Origin: Xanthomonas floridensis
Lineage (GTDB): Bacteria; Pseudomonadota; Gammaproteobacteria; Xanthomonadales; Xanthomonadaceae
NCBI RefSeq assembly: GCF_001642575.1
Contig: NZ_LXNG01000045.1
Span: 186,001 to 250,000, forward strand
Length of the DNA: 64,000 nucleotides
Direction of reading: 5' to 3'
This document shows, in pieces, positions 56,191-64,000 of the stretch (its first letter is position 1; every line of letters starts with the position of its first letter). The notes under the pieces were generated by a model, which searched no databases, was not told the DNA's origin, and saw nothing but the letters and a program-made list of their open reading frames with translations. The position numbers were made by a program, and so were the translations under genes.

Positions 56191-56703
56191 TTACTTGGCC
56201 CTGGCGACCTGCGGGGCGTCCACTTCCGGCATCGCGGAGCTGTGATGGTTGATGATCAGCCACTTGCCGTCGCGCTTCTCATACACGAAGGTGTAGCGCG
56301 CCTGCACATTGCTCTGCTTGCCGTTCTTGTCGGTCAGGGTGAAGGTGTAGACACCGGCATCCACTGCGCTGTCGTCATCGAGCACGCGCACGGTGCGGTA
56401 ATTGATCACGCCTTTGGGCTTCTTGGTCAGGAACATCTCGAAGTAGTTTTCGATCTGCGACCGCGAGGCGCGCACCTCGTTGGAGACCGTCGGCAGCAGC
56501 ACGCCATCGGGTGCATACAGGTCGGCCACCTTGTGCGGGTTGCCCGTGGCCAGCGCCGCATTCCAGGTATCGAACAGCGCGGCGACTTCGCGCGCTTCGC
56601 CATCGGCCGGTAGCGACGCCTTCTCGGTGTAGTGCATGACGCCGCCGGCCAGCGCCGGGGTGGCAGCCAGAGCCAAAGTCAGAGAGAACAGGATGCGACG
56701 CAT
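56191..56703 (-). CDS. Secreted SgcJ/EcaC-like (NTF2 fold) protein
   Basis: A 170-residue protein with a signal peptide ending PALAGG and an NTF2-like cone domain of the SgcJ/EcaC/DUF4440 group. Conserved features are VAALFDTWNAALATGNPHKVADLYAPDGVLLPTVSNEVR, MFLTKKPKGVINY, and the C-terminal RYTFVYEKRDGKWLIINHHSS. The family name includes oxidoreductase, but most members have no known enzymatic role. A periplasmic location is predicted. It stands alone, divergent from gapA across an AT-rich interval. Confidence 0.85.
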   Translation of the reverse strand: MRRILFSLTLALAATPALAGGVMHYTEKASLPADGEAREVAALFDTWNAALATGNPHKVADLYAPDGVLLPTVSNEVRASRSQIENYFEMFLTKKPKGVINYRTVRVLDDDSAVDAGVYTFTLTDKNGKQSNVQARYTFVYEKRDGKWLIINHHSSAMPEVDAPQVARAK

Positions 56704-58184
<1,481 letters not shown>

Positions 58185-58204
58185 GTTTCAGCATGGTCTC
58201 GAAG

Positions 58205-58230
58205 AACCCCGGCATGTCCGGGGTTTTTTT
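58205..58230 (+). terminator. Terminator of gapA
   Basis: Stem AACCCCGG / CCGGGGTT with a CATGT loop (58205-58225), continuing into a run of seven T. Confidence 0.9.
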
Positions 58231-58472
58231 ATGCGCATGCATCGGTGGGACGGTATGTCGCCGAGCCTGTTGGCGGGACTGTCGGTCGGCAATCAGTGTG
58301 TTTGCGTGGTACGGCAGTGTGCTGCAGCCGCTCTTCTCGCATAGCTCTATCCGGCCGGCGGCAACGCGCCTGCGGAGTGAAAAACTCCACAGGGCGTGTC
58401 GTCCGGCAAATCCTTGCACGCGGCGACTTTGGCGCGCGCGCCGGGTAGCATGGCGGCGCTAGGGTCGGCCGG

Positions 58473-61364
58473 ATGCCGGCTAAAGGATGCGCGTTGGAAA
58501 CGATAATCGTGCTGGTGGTGCTGGTGCTGCTCGCGGTACCGGTGGGCGTCGTGATTGCGCTGGTGTGGATCGCCGGATTGCGGCGGCGCGTGGATGCGCT
58601 GGAGCAGCGGCTCGCGCACTGGCAGGCTGGCGCTGCGGACGCAGTGGCGCCAATGGCGCCAATGGCGGCGGCAGAGCCGGCGAGACAACCAGCCCCTGCG
58701 CCGAGGCAGCAATGGCCTGGATCCGGCAGGTCTGAGGCGATGGATGGGGGGGCTGCCGATGCAGCAGTGACTGCCGGTACGCCCGCGGTCGTGCTGGATG
58801 CGCAACCCGATACAGCCGTGCCGCTGCCGCCACCACTTCCTGCCGCGGCTGGTGCAGATGCGCTTTCGGCGGCTGCGCCGCCGTTGCCGGCAGCCGCCGC
58901 GCAGGGCGACGCATCATCACGCGCGCAACCGCAACCGCAACCGCAATCGCAACAGCCGCAGTCGCAGCCGCAGCCGCAACCGCAGCCGCAACCGCAGCCG
59001 CAGCCGTGGTCCGACGCGCCGGCCGGGCCGGACCCGGTCATGCGCGCGCTTGGTGCGGTGAAACGTTGGTTCACCGAAGGCAACGTGCCGGTCAAGGTGG
59101 GCATGCTGGTGTTGCTGGCCGGTGTGGCCTCGTTGCTGAAGTACGCCAGCGACCAGGGCTGGATGCGCATGCCGATCGAACTGCGGCTGGCCGGCATCAG
59201 CGTCCTGGCGCTTGCCGGGCTGGTGTTCGGCTGGAAGCAGCGGCTGCAACGCCCCGGGTTCGCGTTGGCGTTGCAGGGGGGCGCGATTGGTGGATTGCTG
59301 TTGACGGTGTTCGCGGCATTCAAGTTGTACGCATTGCTGGGCGCAGGCCTGGCGATGGGCATCAGCGTCGTGTTGGTTGCGGGCATGTGCGTGCTGGCAG
59401 TGCTGCAGGAGTCGCGCACGCTGGCGGTGTTGGGCGTGCTGGCCGGTTTCCTGGCGCCGATCTGGCTCTCCACCGGCAGCGGCAACCACGTTGCGCTGTT
59501 CTCGTACTATGCCGTGCTCAATGCCGGCATCGTGGCCATCGCCTGGACGCGGCCGTGGCGGGTGCTCAACCTGCTGGGATTCGCCTTCACCTTCGGCATC
59601 GCCACGCTATGGGGCGCGCTGCAGTACAGCCCGGCAAAATTTGCCACCACCGAGCCGTTCCTGTTGCTGTTCTTCGCCATGTACGTGGCCATTCCGGTCC
59701 TGCACGCGCGACGCGGCGATGGCAGCGCGGGCTGGGTGATCGATGGCGGCCTGCTGTTCGGCACGCCGCTGGTGGCCTTTGCGTTGCAGGCGCGTCTGCT
59801 GGAAGGCGAGCGTCTGCCGTTGGCGCTGTGTGCGGTGGCGGTGGCCGCGGTCTATGCGGGCCTGGCAAGGTGGCTGCTGCGCCGTGCGTCCACGCGGCTG
59901 CTTGGCGAAGCGCATGCGATGCTGGCGGTTGGCTTCGCCACGCTGGCAGTGCCGCTGGCGTTGTCGGCCCGCGCCACCGCCAGTGTGTTCGCGCTGGAAG
60001 GTGCGGGCTTGCTGTGGCTGGGCTTGCGCCAGCAACGACGGGTTCCGCAGGTCAGCGGTGTCGCATTGCAGCTGCTGGCGGCCGTCGGCGTCGCCTTCGG
60101 CGTGGATGGCTGGCGGTACGACGCCATGGCGGTGGCCAATGCCACCTGCATGAGCGCGTTGCTGCTCGCCATTGCCGGCTGGGCCAGTGCCTGGTTCCTG
60201 CGCGATGCCGGGCAGCCGCGTCGCGCATTGGTAGCGTATCTGTGGGGACTGGGCTGGTGGACGCTGTGTGGAGTCCACGAAATCCTGCGCTTTGCCGGCG
60301 ATCTGCGCAGCGAGCCGGATCTGCTGCTGGGCTTCGTGGCGCTCAGCGTGTGGCTGGCGGCCGAGGTGCATCGGCGCCGGCCAGCAGCGGCCCTGGTCTG
60401 GACCGTCGTGGCCGGGCTGGCGCTCGGCGCGCCGTTGGCGTTGTGGCAGAACCACGCGCACGTGCAGCCGTTTGCGCACTGGGGTGCACTGGCCTGGCTG
60501 GCGTTCGCGCTGGCAGGCGTGCGTGGCCTGTGGTGCCTGCGCATGCAGCCTGGCAGCGGCGCGATCGTGGCGCAGTTCATCTGGTGGCTGTTGTGGCCGG
60601 CGGTGGTGTCGCTGGGCGCGGCCTGGCTGGCGGATGCCTTTGCCCTTGCCAATGGCTGGCGCTGCGCCTTGCTGGCGACCCCCTGGTTGGCAGTGGCCGC
60701 GGTCGGCTTGCTGCGCTGGCCGTGGCTGGCGTGGCCGCAGAAAGAGTCGTTCGCGCCCACTCGCAATGCCTTGCTGGGCTGCGTGTTTGCGGTCCTGGGC
60801 ATCGGCTGGCTGATTGCAGTACTGGACCCGGTCAGCCCGGCGCCCTTGCCGTGGGTGCCGCTGCTCAATCCGGCCGAGCTGGCGCAACTGGCCGTGCTGG
60901 CCTTGTTCGCACGTTGGGCCTGGTCCGGGCATGCACCGTCGGCGCTGCACGGCTGGCGGGTGACCACGCTTGGGGTGCTGGGATGGGCCATGATCACCGG
61001 CAGTACGTTGCATAGCGTGCACCACTGGGGTGGGGTGGCGTGGGATGCGCGCCTGGTGGAAGCGACGTTGTCGCAGACCAGCCTCACCATCGTGTGGAGC
61101 GTGCTCGGCGTGCTGGGCTGGGTGATCGGTTCGCGGCGCGGTCAGCGTGGTCTGTGGCTGGGTGGTGCGTTGCTGATGGGGTTGGTGCTGGCCAAGCTGG
61201 TACTGGTCGATCGCCAGCATCTGGGCAATCTGCTCGGCATTGGCTCGTTCATGGCCTACGGGCTGTTGTGCACCGTGGTGGGATATCTGGCACCGGCGCC
61301 GCCGCGTGCCATCGTCGAAGGACGCGTTGCCGGCGACGACAGCGCGGGGAAGGATCAGGCATGA
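58473..61364 (+). CDS. DUF2339 polytopic membrane protein
   Basis: A 963-residue inner membrane protein of the DUF2339 family. One N-terminal helix (residues 9-33) is followed by a coiled segment with RRRVDALEQRLAHW, then a cytoplasmic linker of about 130 residues rich in Ala and Pro, including a Gln-Pro run (residues about 152-178). The remaining 760 residues hold roughly two dozen hydrophobic helices, starting VKVGMLVLLAGVASLLKYASDQGW, a family hallmark. Function is unknown. The ATG at 58473 has a weak ribosome site; a TTG at 58494 directly before the first helix is the alternative. It overlaps the DUF3999 gene by four bases. Confidence 0.85.
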   Translation: MPAKGCALETIIVLVVLVLLAVPVGVVIALVWIAGLRRRVDALEQRLAHWQAGAADAVAPMAPMAAAEPARQPAPAPRQQWPGSGRSEAMDGGAADAAVTAGTPAVVLDAQPDTAVPLPPPLPAAAGADALSAAAPPLPAAAAQGDASSRAQPQPQPQSQQPQSQPQPQPQPQPQPQPWSDAPAGPDPVMRALGAVKRWFTEGNVPVKVGMLVLLAGVASLLKYASDQGWMRMPIELRLAGISVLALAGLVFGWKQRLQRPGFALALQGGAIGGLLLTVFAAFKLYALLGAGLAMGISVVLVAGMCVLAVLQESRTLAVLGVLAGFLAPIWLSTGSGNHVALFSYYAVLNAGIVAIAWTRPWRVLNLLGFAFTFGIATLWGALQYSPAKFATTEPFLLLFFAMYVAIPVLHARRGDGSAGWVIDGGLLFGTPLVAFALQARLLEGERLPLALCAVAVAAVYAGLARWLLRRASTRLLGEAHAMLAVGFATLAVPLALSARATASVFALEGAGLLWLGLRQQRRVPQVSGVALQLLAAVGVAFGVDGWRYDAMAVANATCMSALLLAIAGWASAWFLRDAGQPRRALVAYLWGLGWWTLCGVHEILRFAGDLRSEPDLLLGFVALSVWLAAEVHRRRPAAALVWTVVAGLALGAPLALWQNHAHVQPFAHWGALAWLAFALAGVRGLWCLRMQPGSGAIVAQFIWWLLWPAVVSLGAAWLADAFALANGWRCALLATPWLAVAAVGLLRWPWLAWPQKESFAPTRNALLGCVFAVLGIGWLIAVLDPVSPAPLPWVPLLNPAELAQLAVLALFARWAWSGHAPSALHGWRVTTLGVLGWAMITGSTLHSVHHWGGVAWDARLVEATLSQTSLTIVWSVLGVLGWVIGSRRGQRGLWLGGALLMGLVLAKLVLVDRQHLGNLLGIGSFMAYGLLCTVVGYLAPAPPRAIVEGRVAGDDSAGKDQA
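58926..59006 (+). repeat. In-frame hexamer repeat coding Gln-Pro
   Basis: Copies of CAACCG or CAGCCG, with a few Ser and Gln variants, encode an almost continuous Gln-Pro run inside the DUF2339 protein linker. Both CAA and CAG are used, so the repeat is selected at protein level or has aged, but its length could still vary by slippage without a frameshift. Confidence 0.85.
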
Positions 61365-62710
61365 ACGCACGGCATTGCGGATGGCTGTTGCTGGTGCCGC
61401 TGATGGCGCAGGCCGCCGATGTCCGCCCGGACTATCGGCAGCAATGGCCATTGCAGCTGGCGGCGTCCGATGACGGTCTGTATCAGCTGACATTGAATGA
61501 GGCGGTGTATCGCAATGCGCATGACGCGGCAGCGCGCGATATCACGGTGATTGATGCGCGCGGCGAAGAAATGCCCACCGCCGCGCTGCCTGCCGACGCG
61601 GCACCGGTGGCGGCACCGCGCCGGCACCGCTTGCCGGTCTTCGCATTGCCCGAAGGTGCGGCAACCGGCAAGGGCGATCTGCAGTTGATTGCCGAGCGCG
61701 ATGCCAGCGGCGCGGTGCGACGCCTGGAGGGGCGTTTCGCCACCGGAACCTCTGCAGCTTCTGCTGTGGGCACTAGTTGGTTGATCGATGCCAGCGCGCT
61801 GCGCGATCGTCCGCGCGCGCTGTGGCTGGACTGGGCGGGCGACACACCGGTACAGGCGCAGCTGCGGGTGGAAGGCAGCGACGATCTGCGCGACTGGCGC
61901 GTGCTGGCCTCCGATGCCACGGTCATGGCGCTGGACAATCAGGCGCAGCGGCTGCAGCAACGCCGCATCGCCGTGGATGGCGGCGCCCGCTATCTGCGCA
62001 TCGTGCCGGTGTCGGGCAGCCTGCCGGCGCTGCGGGCGGTGGAGGCAGAACTCGACGGCCTCACCACACCTGCGCAACTGACATGGCTGGACTTGCCCGG
62101 CACCGCGCAGGACACCGCGGTGACCTACGTCCTGCCGGGTCGCTTCCCTATTACGCAACTGGATGTCGGTGGTGGCCAGGCCGAGGCAGTGCAGTGGAAC
62201 GTGGACAGTCGCCAGACCGATGATGCGGTGTGGCTGCGGCGGGCTGGCCCCTGGTTGGCCTATCGGCTCGGTCGCCGCACCTCGCCGCCGCAGCTGCTGT
62301 CCGCGCCGGTGCGCGATCGCCAATGGCGTCTGGTGGCGGCCCAGGGGCGCAGCACTGCAGTCCCCGCCTTGCGGGTGGCTTACCAGCCCGAACGCCTGAT
62401 GTTTCTTGCCCAGGGCCAGCCACCGTACGCGCTGGTTGCCGGCAGCGCGCGCGTCCAGCGTGGCGATGCACCGCTGGCGGACATGTTGCAGGCGCTGCGG
62501 CAGCAGCGCGGCACGCAGTGGCAGCCGGCCCAGGCCGCGGTGGCGGCCCGTGCGCAACCGTTGGCGGGTGCGGCGGCACTGCAACCGGCGGCCGCCCCGC
62601 ACGATTGGAAACGCTGGCTGCTGTGGGCGTTACTGGTAGCAGGCGCCTTGCTGGTGGGCGGTTTCGCCGTGAATCTGCTGCGCAGCAACGGCGCCAATCG
62701 CGAGGCCTGA
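61361..62710 (+). CDS. DUF3999 exported protein with C-terminal membrane anchor
   Basis: A 449-residue protein. The signal peptide ends AQAAD; the periplasmic part contains DYRQQWPLQLAASDDGLYQLTLNEAVY near its start, GSDDLRDWRVLAS and ARYLRIVPVSG in the middle, a discoidin-like strand pattern typical of DUF3999. One membrane helix (about residues 416-440) ends the chain with a short positive tail. DUF3999 genes are commonly next to DUF2339 genes, as here with an ATGA overlap, so the two probably form one complex. The role is unknown; a link to envelope or polysaccharide functions is guesswork. Confidence 0.85.
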   Translation: MNARHCGWLLLVPLMAQAADVRPDYRQQWPLQLAASDDGLYQLTLNEAVYRNAHDAAARDITVIDARGEEMPTAALPADAAPVAAPRRHRLPVFALPEGAATGKGDLQLIAERDASGAVRRLEGRFATGTSAASAVGTSWLIDASALRDRPRALWLDWAGDTPVQAQLRVEGSDDLRDWRVLASDATVMALDNQAQRLQQRRIAVDGGARYLRIVPVSGSLPALRAVEAELDGLTTPAQLTWLDLPGTAQDTAVTYVLPGRFPITQLDVGGGQAEAVQWNVDSRQTDDAVWLRRAGPWLAYRLGRRTSPPQLLSAPVRDRQWRLVAAQGRSTAVPALRVAYQPERLMFLAQGQPPYALVAGSARVQRGDAPLADMLQALRQQRGTQWQPAQAAVAARAQPLAGAAALQPAAAPHDWKRWLLWALLVAGALLVGGFAVNLLRSNGANREA

Positions 62711-63107
62711 GCCTGCATGCGCCGCGGGCGGTTTGCCGCTGCGGCGCGAAGGTCCGACAATGGGCGCCCCCCGTCGCCAAGGCAGTCGCATTGCCCGTCG
62801 TGTCCGACCGACCACCGTCCGCGCCATCCGCACTTGCGGCAGCGGCGCCCGCCCAGCGCACCATCCGGTTGCGGAACGGCGGGCCGATTCCGAACCCTGA
62901 ATGCCCGATCTCCGCCGCCAAGGCTGTGGTCTCCGAGCCGTCGGCGTCTGCCGCAGGTGCAATGGCGGCGTCGTTGTGAACCGCGGCGCCCGGTCAAGCT
63001 GGCGCAGTCGCGCCTTGCGTTGCGTACAGCGCGTGCACGCACGCGCGGCACCGTATACCAATCCCCAATCCCGATTCCCTAATCCCCAGACTTAGCGAGC
63101 CACGCCC
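62711..63107. other. Interval between DUF3999 gene and pgk
   Basis: About 400 bases with no gene. Small open frames are Arg/Pro-rich and unconvincing. A heptamer array lies at its right end (63060-63087). No clear promoter or terminator was recognised; pgk must be transcribed either from within this interval or by read-through. Confidence 0.55.
63060..63087. repeat. Heptamer array upstream of pgk
   Basis: Four heptamers AATCCCC, AATCCCG, ATTCCCT and AATCCCC run directly together, 20 bases before the pgk start codon. No partner array with GGGAATC units was seen after the upstream stop. Confidence 0.8.
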
Positions 63108-64000
63108 ATGTCCATCGTCCGTATGACCGACCTCGATCTCTCCGGCAAGCGCGTGCTGATCCGCCAGGATCTCAACGTGCCGATCGACAACGGCCAGATC
63201 ACCTCCGAGCAGCGCATCACCGCCTCGGTGCCCACCATCAAGCTGGCGCTGGAAAAGGGCGCCGCGGTCATGGTCACCTCGCACCTGGGTCGCCCGAAGG
63301 AAGGCAGCTGGACCGAAGAAGATTCGCTGGCGCCGGTGGCCGCGCGCCTGACCACCTTGCTGGGTGTGGATGTGCCGCTGGTGCGCGACTGGGTCGACGG
63401 CGTGGAGGTGGCGCCGGGCCAGGTGGTGCTGCTGGAAAACTGCCGCATGAATGTCGGCGAGGGCAAGGATGACCAGACCCTGGCGCGCAAGTACGCCGCG
63501 CTGTGCGATGTGTTCGTCATGGATGCCTTCGGTACCGCGCACCGTGCGCAGGCGTCCACGCATGGCGTGATCCGCTTTGCGCCGGTGGCCGCCGGTGGCC
63601 CGCTGCTGATGGCCGAACTGGATGCACTGGCCAAGGCGCTGGACAACCCGGCCAAGCCGCTGCTGGCGATCGTGGCCGGCAGCAAGGTCTCCACCAAGCT
63701 GGAGCTGCTGTCCAACCTGGTCAACAAGGTCGACCAGCTGATCGTCGGTGGCGGCATTGCCAACACCTTCATCGCCGCGGCCGGTCATGACGTGGGCAAG
63801 TCCCTGAACGAGCCGGATCTGATTCCCACCGCCAACCAGATCGTGGCCGACGCCAAGACCCGCGGAGCCGAGATCCCGCTGCCCACCGACGTGGTCGTCG
63901 CCAAGCAGTTCCTGCCCGACGCGCCGGCCAGCGTGAAATCGCTCGACGCAGTGGAGGCCGATGACCTGATCCTGGACATCGGCCCGCAGACCGCGCAGCG
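63108..64000 (+). CDS. pgk: Phosphoglycerate kinase, 3' end outside window
   Basis: The first 297 codons of phosphoglycerate kinase, which makes ATP and 3-phosphoglycerate in glycolysis. The substrate-binding N-terminal domain shows [34 protein letters not shown] with the basic patch, [14 protein letters not shown] and [14 protein letters not shown]. The hinge and start of the nucleotide domain appear as [35 protein letters not shown]. The reading frame is open to the last base. The ATG at 63108 gives the canonical N-terminus. It is on the same strand as gapA, separated by two membrane protein genes. Confidence 0.96.
   Translation, partial: MSIVRMTDLDLSGKRVLIRQDLNVPIDNGQITSEQRITASVPTIKLALEKGAAVMVTSHLGRPKEGSWTEEDSLAPVAARLTTLLGVDVPLVRDWVDGVEVAPGQVVLLENCRMNVGEGKDDQTLARKYAALCDVFVMDAFGTAHRAQASTHGVIRFAPVAAGGPLLMAELDALAKALDNPAKPLLAIVAGSKVSTKLELLSNLVNKVDQLIVGGGIANTFIAAAGHDVGKSLNEPDLIPTANQIVADAKTRGAEIPLPTDVVVAKQFLPDAPASVKSLDAVEADDLILDIGPQTAQ

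Noticed and set aside
59607-61493. A 628-codon frame antisense to the DUF2339 gene.
   Set aside because: It is the complement of hydrophobic codons, giving a Gln/Arg/His-rich chain without features.

Overview
The window is about 64 kb of a GC-rich gamma-proteobacterial chromosome. It is almost certainly from a Xanthomonas or a very close relative. The reasons are the strong G/C bias at third codon positions, the mrcA-pilMNOPQ arrangement, two large TonB-dependent receptors, Xanthomonas-style intergenic heptamer arrays built on GGGAATC/GATTCCC, and a dispersed palindromic repeat ending in ACCCTCA...TGAGGGT. Species assignment is inference. No rRNA, tRNA, CRISPR array, prophage or insertion sequence was recognised.

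Layout. Positions 1-5690 hold an aldarate cluster: an MFS transporter (cut by the left edge), glucarate dehydratase, an OprD-type porin and galactarate dehydratase. These would bring in glucarate and galactarate and dehydrate them. Positions 6351-11822 carry housekeeping genes: ridA, recG, a nucleoside hydrolase, the zinc-independent ribosomal protein L31 (rpmE2) and citrate synthase. Two unlinked genes of unknown role follow, a DMP19-like protein of lower GC and a conserved hypothetical. Penicillin-binding protein 1A (mrcA) is divergent from pilMNOPQ, the type IV pilus alignment complex and secretin.

Positions 21917-28939 form a tightly overlapping MoxR/DUF58/DUF4381/BatA/BatB-TPR/BatD operon. 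Nearly 1.1 kb without a gene follows, then a DAACS symporter and transketolase. Positions 33634-39465 contain a secreted alpha/beta hydrolase, a siderophore-type TonB receptor behind a near-consensus Fur box, and a divergent LysR/SDR pair. Positions 39712-45782, all on the minus strand, carry a coupled L,D-transpeptidase and M23 peptidase pair, a second TonB receptor and a secreted PI-PLC-like phosphodiesterase. An acetyl-CoA hydrolase/transferase family protein comes next.

Positions 48095-50371 hold a compact regulatory unit: a BlaI/MecI repressor with two tandem palindromic operators, a BlaR1-like M56 membrane protease whose C-terminus is a TonB-like domain rather than a penicillin sensor, and a cysteine-containing lipoprotein. 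After this come modABC (with an unusually short ModC), a persulfide-dioxygenase-like MBL protein next to an S1/P1 nuclease, two tandem OmpW porins (the upstream one behind a perfect FNR/Anr box), and a small NTF2-like secreted protein. The right end is glycolytic: gapA, a DUF2339/DUF3999 membrane gene pair, and pgk cut by the window edge.

The most interesting points are the BlaI/M56-TonB/lipoprotein unit with its paired operators, the PI-PLC/TonB receptor neighbourhood, the codon-usage break inside pilQ, the heptamer arrays that sit directly after stop codons, the FNR-controlled OmpW pair and the DUF2339/DUF3999 pair between gapA and pgk.
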